A stretch of DNA of 64,000 bases from assembly GCF_000241055.1 (NCBI RefSeq), contig NZ_CM001398.1, forward strand, positions 1,351,163-1,415,162, given 5' to 3'. Source of the stretch: Oenococcus kitaharae DSM 17330. GTDB taxonomy: Bacteria > Bacillota > Bacilli > Lactobacillales > Lactobacillaceae. Positions within the stretch are counted from its first letter, which is position 1; each line of letters opens with the position of its first letter. This document shows positions 51,921-59,013 of the stretch, one piece after another. The notes under the pieces were generated by a model, which was given only the letters and a program-made list of their open reading frames with translations, did no database searches and was not told where the DNA came from. A program made the position numbers and the translations under genes.

Positions 51921-52887
51921 TGACCTTCAAAACCTGTCCCGGCTGCAAGGTTGCGCCAGAAGCCAACCCGTTTAATTGATAAAGTTCGGCTACTGTCATA
52001 TTATTCGCCCTTGCAATAGCATATGGCGTATCCCCTGCCTTAACAGTATAAGAACTCGTAGCGGCTGCCGCGCTGCTGCTAGAACTCGTCTGTGCATCTG
52101 ACGAACTGGAACTTGCTGGTGCAGACGAACTAGACGTTGAAGAACTGCTTGTGCTTTGACTGCTTGTCGAACTGCTGCTTGAGCTTGTCACAACGGAAGG
52201 AGTTCCGGAATTATTGTTGGCTCTTCGCCCGCCAATTACTGAACCGATCACTGGAATTGCCAGCAGAATGATCAAAGTGGCAATAACAAGAGCTACCACG
52301 GAATTTCGACTCAGGCGAGATGCAGCCCCTTTTGGAATCGGATTTGTATTGCGTGGAGCGGATTGCCTTGGCTGCTGAGGCTGATTATTGCTGTAATTAT
52401 TCGGATTAAAGCTGTTGGTCGGCCGACCAAAATCATTATTGTCTTCCTGCGGGTCGAATTGTGAATAAGGATCCTGCTGATTGTTAGTAAAACCTTGGTT
52501 CGGCTGCTCATATCCTCTAAAAGAATCTGGTGCCTCACTTGGTTCTGGCTCAGAATGCTGAAAATATGTTTCTGCTGGCCTGCCGGTGTCAAAATCGGAA
52601 GCAGGCTGCTGAAAAGGCGACCCCGTCGATGACTGGTCAAAAGATTGAAAGCTATCGGAATTTGGCGCTTTTTGGGCAGCACTAAAATCAAAGCTGTCAT
52701 CATCTTGCTGGCTAGAAAAACTATTCGGCGAAAATGGCTGAAAACTTTGCGAATTTTCACCTGCGGTACTGTCTGGAAAACGGTCATTTAATGGTTGAAA
52801 TGGTGCAGCACTGCTCTGTGCGGCACGCTTATTTTTGCCGTTCTCACTATTGTCTTCATTTGGATCATATGGTTGAAAATCGCTCAT
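51910..52887 (-). CDS. LysM-domain membrane-anchored surface protein with a disordered Phe/Pro-patterned tail
   Basis: A 325-residue type II membrane protein. Residues 1-190 are low-complexity, acidic and rich in Q, N, S, with repeated FQPF/FQPY/QSF units, and should be cytosolic and disordered. One membrane helix (about 198-218) follows, then a Ser/Thr-rich extracellular linker (225-275), then one LysM domain ([18 protein letters not shown] to VLKVNG) that binds peptidoglycan. Similar LysM proteins sit after cmk in other lactic acid bacteria. Function unknown, perhaps in cell-wall placement. Confidence 0.85.
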   Translation of the reverse strand: MSDFQPYDPNEDNSENGKNKRAAQSSAAPFQPLNDRFPDSTAGENSQSFQPFSPNSFSSQQDDDSFDFSAAQKAPNSDSFQSFDQSSTGSPFQQPASDFDTGRPAETYFQHSEPEPSEAPDSFRGYEQPNQGFTNNQQDPYSQFDPQEDNNDFGRPTNSFNPNNYSNNQPQQPRQSAPRNTNPIPKGAASRLSRNSVVALVIATLIILLAIPVIGSVIGGRRANNNSGTPSVVTSSSSSSTSSQSTSSSSTSSSSAPASSSSSDAQTSSSSSAAAATSSYTVKAGDTPYAIARANNMTVAELYQLNGLASGATLQPGQVLKVNGN

Positions 52888-52913
52888 GTCTACCTCGTAC
52901 AGAATTTATTCTA

Positions 52914-53486
52914 TCATAGCCGATTCTTGAAAATTTTTGTAAAGAAACGCTCGATAGGATAATAAATGGCACTCCAAACCAAGCCTTGGATAATATTAAA
53001 CGGCACTACCATTAGCAAGATATATTGCCAGAAACCTAAAATTTTATTAATATCAAAATTCATAAATCTTGCGTAAAGCGGAATTGCAAAGACGATGTTG
53101 ACAAGGACGGCAACGATGGTTAAGACTGCCGTAGCAACCACGATCGCCAACCATATATTCCGTTTTCTCAACCATGCAAAAACAAGCATAAATGCAAGGA
53201 CAGCTGCGATATTAGTTGTCAAACCGATCCAAGTTGCAATACCCTTATTCAATAAAATTAAATGAAGCAAAGAACGTAAAACCAATCCGAAGAGGCCATA
53301 TTTAAGGCCGACGAAATAGCTTAACAGCAAAAGAGGAATAATTGAAAGTTCTAATTCCAGGAAACTGGCCTGCGGAATGATTGGTATTTGCGGGAACACC
53401 ATCAAAATAAAACTCGCAGCCGAAAATAGGACTGTAATCATTAATTTTCTAAGTTCGCTTCGATTGTTACTTGTATTACTTGTCAT
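52914..53486 (-). CDS. ribU: Riboflavin ECF-transporter S component (RibU)
   Basis: A 190-residue membrane protein with six helices, the substrate-binding subunit of the energy-coupling factor transporter for riboflavin. FLELELSIIPLLLLSYFVGLKYG, near residue 40, fits RibU, and the AxxxA-type motif used to dock EcfT is in an early helix. The transport energiser genes are elsewhere. No FMN riboswitch is seen, as it is read from the scp/rluB operon by a 4-base overlap. Confidence 0.87.
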   Translation of the reverse strand: MTSNTSNNRSELRKLMITVLFSAASFILMVFPQIPIIPQASFLELELSIIPLLLLSYFVGLKYGLFGLVLRSLLHLILLNKGIATWIGLTTNIAAVLAFMLVFAWLRKRNIWLAIVVATAVLTIVAVLVNIVFAIPLYARFMNFDINKILGFWQYILLMVVPFNIIQGLVWSAIYYPIERFFTKIFKNRL

Positions 53487-54193
53487 TGTTTTAATTTCTC
53501 AATCTCTTTCTGAGTTAGTGCTCTGTACTCGCCGGCCTTTAAACGGCCCAAAGATATTCCGGCAAACATTTTACGATGCAATTTGATGACTGGATGGCCG
53601 ATATGCTGAAGAATCTTTTTTATTTCGTGATTTTTTCCTTCAGCAACAGTAACTTCCAATAAACTTTGCGTCTGACTGGTCTGTTCTATGATCTTGCCTG
53701 ATTGCGGGAAAAAGATTTCATTATCAAACCTCATAGGTTTGGTCAAATCAGCTAATTCGCTCTCAGTGGGTACGCCTTTGACCAGCGCTTCATAAATGCG
53801 CTTAATTCGGTGTTTTGGATGCGTCAATTTTTGTGTCAGCGCCCCGTCATTCGTTAGAAGCAAGACACCCGTTGTGTCCTGGTCCAGCCGTCCGACTGAG
53901 AACAGACGCGACTGGCTGTCGATCAGCTCTATCACGCTGGGCTGATTCGGGTAACTCTTGTTTGAAGAAACATAACCAGCAGGTTTATTGAGCAGATAAT
54001 ATTCAAACTTTTCACTATTAATGATTTGGCCATTTACAGAAATAATGTCTTGGTCTGTCACTTTTCGTCCTAATTTAGTTAAGGTTTTGCCGTTAACTGC
54101 AACTTGGCCATCAATAATCAGTTGTTCGGCCTTGCGCCGTGATGTAATGCCAGCTTGCGCAATGCGTTTTTGAACTCTTTGCGGTTCGTTCAT
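53483..54193 (-). CDS. rluB: 23S rRNA pseudouridine synthase (RluB-type)
   Basis: A 236-residue RsuA/RluB-family enzyme. An N-terminal S4 domain (RVQKRIAQAGITSRRKAEQLI) precedes the catalytic core, whose motif GRLDQDTTGVLLLTNDG carries the nucleophilic aspartate. Position between scpB and ribU is typical of lactobacilli. Target is likely Psi2605 of 23S rRNA, from family. Confidence 0.92.
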   Translation of the reverse strand: MNEPQRVQKRIAQAGITSRRKAEQLIIDGQVAVNGKTLTKLGRKVTDQDIISVNGQIINSEKFEYYLLNKPAGYVSSNKSYPNQPSVIELIDSQSRLFSVGRLDQDTTGVLLLTNDGALTQKLTHPKHRIKRIYEALVKGVPTESELADLTKPMRFDNEIFFPQSGKIIEQTSQTQSLLEVTVAEGKNHEIKKILQHIGHPVIKLHRKMFAGISLGRLKAGEYRALTQKEIEKLKQ

Positions 54194-54789
54194 TCATTTT
54201 TCCCTTCTTCAAAAGATTTGCGTTGTGAGAACAGATTGGCTTGATCTTCGATATCCAGATCCTTTGGATTTTGAATGTCTGGCAGCTCTGGCAGGTCGCC
54301 AAGTGTTTTTAAACCAAAGTAATCTAGAAAAAAATCTGTCGTAGTATATAAAATCGGCCGGCCGATCTCATTTTTTCTACCTGATTCCTGGATTAAATCC
54401 CGAAAAAGCAGCCGAGAAATTGCCCCCGAAGAATTGACACCACGAATTTTATCGACCTCCACCCTTGTGACCGGCTGTTTATAAGCAATAATAGTTAGTG
54501 CCTCGAGGCTGGCCTTTGATAAACTGCTTGCAATTGGTGACTGATAATATTTGCTTAATAAAGGCGCAAAATCTGTCTTGGTGATTAGGCGATAAGTTTC
54601 CTCGTTTTTGACCAACTTTAATGGGTTTTTGACATCCGCTGCCATACTCTCTTCTGACGAAGCCAACAAATCTTGGACTGCCGAACGATCAAAGCCGGTA
54701 ACGTCACTCAAATCTGTCAAACTGATGCCATCATCTCCAGCAACAAAAATTAAAGCCAATAAGGCAGCAGTTTCATCAAAATGGTTCAT
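54190..54789 (-). CDS. scpB: Segregation and condensation protein B
   Basis: A 199-residue double winged-helix protein, part of the SMC-ScpAB condensin. KASLEALTIIAYKQPVTRVEVDKIRGVNS is the diagnostic segment. It overlaps scpA by 4 bases and rluB by 4 bases in the standard scpA-scpB-rluB order. Confidence 0.95.
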   Translation of the reverse strand: MNHFDETAALLALIFVAGDDGISLTDLSDVTGFDRSAVQDLLASSEESMAADVKNPLKLVKNEETYRLITKTDFAPLLSKYYQSPIASSLSKASLEALTIIAYKQPVTRVEVDKIRGVNSSGAISRLLFRDLIQESGRKNEIGRPILYTTTDFFLDYFGLKTLGDLPELPDIQNPKDLDIEDQANLFSQRKSFEEGKNE

Positions 54790-55535
54790 TGGGCCATCCT
54801 CTTAGTCACATAGATTTGCTGCGTCTCATTTTGGCTGATATGCAGAAAATGATCTTTGGCCAACTCTAAAATAGCGAGAAAAGTCGTAATCATTTCATCC
54901 GGATCATGATTTTCTTTGAAAAGCTGGTCAAAAGCGATCTGAAAATCCGCAAGCCGATTTCGAAATAGTTCTTTGATTTGATAAATTTTGTCTGATATAG
55001 AAAATGTCTCTCTCTCAATTCGTCTTTTCTGCGGGTTTTCTTCCAAACGGCGCTGCCAAATGCTTAAAAAAGCATGTTGGAGATCCTGTAATGTGACCCC
55101 CGGAGATAAAGGGACTACAGTAACACCGCGAGGGATTTCAGCGACGGGGCGTGTGTAGGAAAGTGCGCGATGCTGCTGAAGTTTTGACATTTGGCCGACA
55201 ACGTCTTGATAACGCTGATATTCCAGAAGTGTTTGAACGAGTTCCAAACGAGGATCGTTCTCGGCGTCTTGATCCGCCTCTTGTTTGACTGTCGGGAGTA
55301 AAAAACGTGACTTGATCTTAATGAGATTGGCTGCCATGTACAAGTATTCGCCTGCCGAGTCTAATGAAGGATTCAACTGCTGATGAACGAACTGTAAAAA
55401 CTGATCGGTCACCTTCGCAATCGGAAGATCAAAGATATCCAGCTCTTGCGTGCGAATCAGGTGCAGCAGCAAGTCCAATGGACCATTAAAATCGCTTAGT
55501 GAAATTGTTAATTTTTCCTGAGGCACAAACATCAT
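54786..55535 (-). CDS. scpA: Segregation and condensation protein A
   Basis: A 249-residue kleisin bridging SMC and ScpB. FNGPLDLLLHLIRTQELDIFDLPIAKVTDQFL is the conserved N-terminal region that binds SMC (shown here in part). The start is one of two adjacent ATGs (55535, 55532); upstream in-frame codons would lie in xerD. There is no clear ribosome site, so translation may follow on from xerD, whose stop is 20 bases upstream. Confidence 0.93.
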   Translation of the reverse strand: MMFVPQEKLTISLSDFNGPLDLLLHLIRTQELDIFDLPIAKVTDQFLQFVHQQLNPSLDSAGEYLYMAANLIKIKSRFLLPTVKQEADQDAENDPRLELVQTLLEYQRYQDVVGQMSKLQQHRALSYTRPVAEIPRGVTVVPLSPGVTLQDLQHAFLSIWQRRLEENPQKRRIERETFSISDKIYQIKELFRNRLADFQIAFDQLFKENHDPDEMITTFLAILELAKDHFLHISQNETQQIYVTKRMAQ

Positions 55536-55554
55536 TTTAACATCATTAATCAGG

Positions 55555-56442
55555 TCAATTGGCGCGCGGATGAAATTTATTATATTGATCACGTAGATGT
55601 TTTTCGCTGACCTGAGTATAGATTTGAGTGGTACTAATATCTGAATGGCCAAGCAATTCCTGGACAATTCTCAGATCGGCACCATTTTCCAGCAAATGAG
55701 TGGCAAACGAGTGCCGGAGTGTATGCGGGCTTACATCTTTAGTAATGCCAGCTTCACTGACAGACTCTTTTATCAATTTAAAGACGCCTTGTCGCGAAAG
55801 CTGCGAACCACGATTATTGACAAATAAATAAGGACATTCTTTTTTTGCCGTTAAAAGAGGGCGGGATTCTTTTAAGTATTTGGAGATATAGAGCAGTGAG
55901 ATTTCGCCGATTGGCACGATGCGTTGTTTTTCACCCTTTCCGACTGTGGTAACCAGGCCCAAATCTGCATGAAGATCAGCCATTTTCAAGTTGCATATTT
56001 CAGAAACACGGAAACCTGTCGCGTACATGGTTTCAAGCATGGCACGATTTCTTAGACCCAGCTTTGTCGAAATATCCGGCACTGCCAATAACTTTTCTAT
56101 TTCCTGAGTAGAAAGAACCTGCGGCAAATGGCTGCTTTTTTTGGGGGTGGTAACTTTTTCCATAGGATTTTGTGTCAAACGCCTGTCTAAAGTCATGTAA
56201 GCAAAGAATTTCCTCAAGGAACTAACCATGTGGACAATCGAATTATTCGATTTACCAGCATTTTTTTGTACATTCAACCAATCAAGAATTGTAAAACGAT
56301 CAACTGAATTCAAGTTTAAATGCTGCTGTTGCAAAAAATTAACGAATTCTGAGAGATCTTGATGATAACTTTTGACAGAATTCTCCAAAAGTCCCCTCTC
56401 GCTGCGCAGATAGGCACTATAGTCGTTTAACAAATCATTCAT
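55555..56442 (-). CDS. xerD: Tyrosine recombinase XerD
   Basis: A 295-residue tyrosine recombinase. Catalytic residues: R in TGFRVSEI, H and R in HTLRHSF, H in LGHSDI, Y in TQIYTQV; ELLGHSDISTTQIY is the XerD form. It precedes scpA-scpB as in Bacillus and lactobacilli. ATG 56442 (MNDLLNDY) matches the family's start; an ATG at 56463 adds seven residues. Together with XerC at 37.8 kb it forms the dif recombinase. Confidence 0.9.
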   Translation of the reverse strand: MNDLLNDYSAYLRSERGLLENSVKSYHQDLSEFVNFLQQQHLNLNSVDRFTILDWLNVQKNAGKSNNSIVHMVSSLRKFFAYMTLDRRLTQNPMEKVTTPKKSSHLPQVLSTQEIEKLLAVPDISTKLGLRNRAMLETMYATGFRVSEICNLKMADLHADLGLVTTVGKGEKQRIVPIGEISLLYISKYLKESRPLLTAKKECPYLFVNNRGSQLSRQGVFKLIKESVSEAGITKDVSPHTLRHSFATHLLENGADLRIVQELLGHSDISTTQIYTQVSEKHLRDQYNKFHPRAN

Positions 56443-56546
56443 TTCTTTATTGCCGGCTAGCATAATTTAATCATACAGTCTAAATGAAGCTAAAAACTTC
56501 GCAAGCAAAATACCTCATTTTTTTATGATTTATAGCCATTAGTCAC

Positions 56547-56575
56547 TTGCAGTGATGCTGGTCTTTTGCTTTAAT
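56547..56575 (+). promoter_or_regulatory. Promoter of the ComA-like gene
   Basis: TTGCAG (56547-56552) and TTTAAT (56570-56575) are 17 bases apart and about 40 bases before the start codon. Confidence 0.5.
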
Positions 56576-56613
56576 TCAATCTGTATGGCATCAATCTGAA
56601 GGGAGATACATAA

Positions 56614-57387
56614 ATGCTTGCATACAGCTTTCTAAATTTAGGGCCGCGGCAAAATGCGCCACGAAACGGACTGACCATGGTTTTAGACAAGGGACTGGGA
56701 TTAAATGAAACAGATGATTTGATCGCCACGGCGGCCGGATCAATTGACTTTGTTAAATTCGGATGGGGAACCTCGGCAACGATGGATCGAAAATTCATCA
56801 TGACAAAAGTTCAAAAATATATCGCAGCCGGTATTACGCCCTACCCCGGAGGTACTCTGCTTGAAGTCGCATTGCTGAAAAATCAACTTGACGCATTTTT
56901 TGCCGAAAGCAAGGCATTAGGTTTTACAGCCCTCGAAGTCAGCGATGGTTCGACTAAGATTTCTGCTCAAACCCGTGCTGAAATTATTAGCAAAGCCAAA
57001 GAAAATGATTTTTTTGTGATTTCGGAAGTTGGAAAAAAGAACCCCGATTTGGATCATCAATTGAGCATTCAAATGCGTTTGGAAGAAATTCGCGCTGATC
57101 TAGCGGCCAAGGCTGATTTGGTGATCATTGAGGCCCGGGAAGCTGGGAAAAATATTGGTATCTATGATGCCCAAGGCAATATTATCGAAGAAGAACTTGA
57201 CCAAATCGCGACTATCGGCACTGAAAAGTTGATTTTTGAAGCACCACTTAAAAAACAGCAGGTGGATCTCATCCTGAAATTTGGGTCTCAGGTTAATTTA
57301 GGAAATATCGCTGCGACAGATGCCGTATCCTTGGAAACATTGAGAACTGGTCTGCGCGGCGACACAGTGAACAAAATTAAGTTTTAA
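56614..57387 (+). CDS. Phosphosulfolactate synthase (ComA) family protein
   Basis: A 257-residue TIM-barrel protein of the ComA family, which adds sulfite to phosphoenolpyruvate to give phosphosulfolactate. Family blocks visible: GLTMVLDKGL near the start, VKFGWGTSA, GITPYPGGTLLEVAL, LEVSDGSTKI and VIIEAREAGKNIGIYD. Archaeal members feed coenzyme M; Bacillus YitD makes sulfolactate in spores. Neither pathway is expected here and no comB/comC-like gene is adjacent, so the true role is open. It is a single gene with its own promoter, AGGGAGA ribosome site and terminator. Confidence 0.85.
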   Translation: MLAYSFLNLGPRQNAPRNGLTMVLDKGLGLNETDDLIATAAGSIDFVKFGWGTSATMDRKFIMTKVQKYIAAGITPYPGGTLLEVALLKNQLDAFFAESKALGFTALEVSDGSTKISAQTRAEIISKAKENDFFVISEVGKKNPDLDHQLSIQMRLEEIRADLAAKADLVIIEAREAGKNIGIYDAQGNIIEEELDQIATIGTEKLIFEAPLKKQQVDLILKFGSQVNLGNIAATDAVSLETLRTGLRGDTVNKIKF

Positions 57388-57440
57388 GTTCGTACCTTCC
57401 TTTTTGAAAATTAAATGGATGTTTTTGAAGAATTTTCTGC

Positions 57441-57478
57441 AAAAAAAGAGTGGCTAGAAAATCTAGCCACTCTTTTTA
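57441..57478. terminator. Bidirectional terminator between the ComA-like gene and pyk
   Basis: A perfect 16-base stem, AAAAAGAGTGGCTAGA / TCTAGCCACTCTTTTT, with a 3-base AAA loop and A/T runs on both sides. Confidence 0.95.
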
Positions 57479-57515
57479 ATATGTGATCAAAAGATAAATT
57501 CTTCTGTCAGCAATT

Positions 57516-58949
57516 TTAAAGTTTAACAACATGAATCAAGTTGGTTGTGCCAGGTGTCTTGATAGGCAGACCAGCTGTGACTACGATCGTATCGCCTTTT
57601 TTAGCCAATTTCTTGTCGTGAGCTGTCTTTTTAGCTAATTCGATCATATCGTCTGTGGTCTCAGGTGCTTCTTCAACAACTGGATAAACCGCGTAATTGA
57701 TCGTCAATGAACGTGCAGTCAATTCGTCATAAGTGATGGCCAGAATCGGCATGTCTGGACGGTACTTGGAAATCAAACGTGCTGTATATCCAGAAGCAGT
57801 TGAAGCAACAATGGCTTTAGCACCAGCTTCACGAGCTGCATCAACAGCAGCTTGAGCCAAGACTTCTGTATCGCTTGTCTTTGGTTCATTATGCAAATCA
57901 ATACGATTGCCATCATCGCGAACATGGTCTTCAGCATATTCATCAGATGTCGCCATCGTCTTAACAGCTTCTACAGGCCATGAACCATTAGCAGATTCGC
58001 CAGAAAGCATGGTAGCATCGGTGCCGTCCCAAACGGCGTTTTCAACATCGTTGATTTCAGCACGAGTAGCACGAGGGTTCTCAATCATCGAGTCCAACAT
58101 CTGAGTTGCTGTGATGACAGGTTTGCCAAGGCGGTTCATGTAACGAATCATTTTCTTTTGAATAACAGGGACTTCTTCGTAAGGAATTTCGACACCCATG
58201 TCGCCACGAGGAACCATCAATCCATCAGAAACTTCAATGATAGATTCAAAGTTATCAATTCCTTCTTGAGATTCAATCTTAGGGAAGATCATGACATGCT
58301 TTTCTTGATGATGCTTTTTAAGAAGTTTGCGGATATCAAGAACGTCTTCGGCTTTACGTACGAATGAAGCAGCGATGAAATCAATGCCTTGTTCTAGGCC
58401 GAATTCGATATCTGACTTGTCTTTCTCAGTGATACCAGGCAAGTTGATAGCAACACCAGGTGCATTAACACCCTTTCTGCCACCAAGAACGCCATCGTTA
58501 TCGACTTCGACGAGCAATTCCCTTTTCTCAACGTCTTTGTCTGTGACAGTCATTTCGATAATTCCGTCATCAAACAAAACTTTACCGCCAACTTTGACAT
58601 CGTCGTACAATCCCTTATAAGTAACGGCGATCTTGTCTTTGGTACCCTTTAATTTCTCATTCATGGAAATGCGCAGCTTATCGCCTTGCTTGAACTCGAT
58701 TTTTCCAGTTGGTGTATCCTGGACGGTTGTTCTGATTTCAGCGCCCTTCGTATCAAGCATGAAACCAATCAATTTACCAGTCTTTTTTTCAGCTTCGTGA
58801 ACCAAAGCCATTCGACTGGCATGTTCATCATGATCACCATGGCTGAAGTTAAAACGGGCAACATTAATCCCATTATTAATCAACGCGGAAATAGTCTTAA
58901 GATCATTTGAAGCAGGTCCTAAGGTGGAAACAATTTTTGTCTTTTTCAT
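57516..58949 (-). CDS. pyk: Pyruvate kinase
   Basis: A 477-residue glycolytic enzyme transferring phosphate from PEP to ADP. TKIVSTLGPASND start, RFNFSHGDHDEH, the catalytic lysine block MIFPKIESQEGIDN, and MVPRGDMGVEIP with ITATQMLDSMIENPRATRAE are all present. It lacks the extra C-terminal PEP-utiliser domain of Bacillus Pyk (about 585 residues), ending right after the effector domain. Unlike many lactobacilli it has no pfkA neighbour; dnaE lies directly upstream. Confidence 0.96.
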   Translation of the reverse strand: MKKTKIVSTLGPASNDLKTISALINNGINVARFNFSHGDHDEHASRMALVHEAEKKTGKLIGFMLDTKGAEIRTTVQDTPTGKIEFKQGDKLRISMNEKLKGTKDKIAVTYKGLYDDVKVGGKVLFDDGIIEMTVTDKDVEKRELLVEVDNDGVLGGRKGVNAPGVAINLPGITEKDKSDIEFGLEQGIDFIAASFVRKAEDVLDIRKLLKKHHQEKHVMIFPKIESQEGIDNFESIIEVSDGLMVPRGDMGVEIPYEEVPVIQKKMIRYMNRLGKPVITATQMLDSMIENPRATRAEINDVENAVWDGTDATMLSGESANGSWPVEAVKTMATSDEYAEDHVRDDGNRIDLHNEPKTSDTEVLAQAAVDAAREAGAKAIVASTASGYTARLISKYRPDMPILAITYDELTARSLTINYAVYPVVEEAPETTDDMIELAKKTAHDKKLAKKGDTIVVTAGLPIKTPGTTNLIHVVKL

Positions 58950-59013
58950 TTAATGCTCCTATTTTGATTTTCATTTGACAAAACACTTTTTATCTTAACA
59001 TTTTCTTCACAAA

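Noticed and set aside
52070-52200. Repetitive stretch that might be read as a repeat array
   Set aside because: It is the Ser/Thr codon run of the LysM protein linker, with no spacers or constant repeat as in CRISPR.
52311-52787. 158-codon reverse frame within the LysM gene
   Set aside because: An alternate frame of a low-complexity region; composition bias keeps it open.
53487-53600. FMN riboswitch for ribU
   Set aside because: The ribU start overlaps rluB by 4 bases and no leader exists to hold an aptamer.
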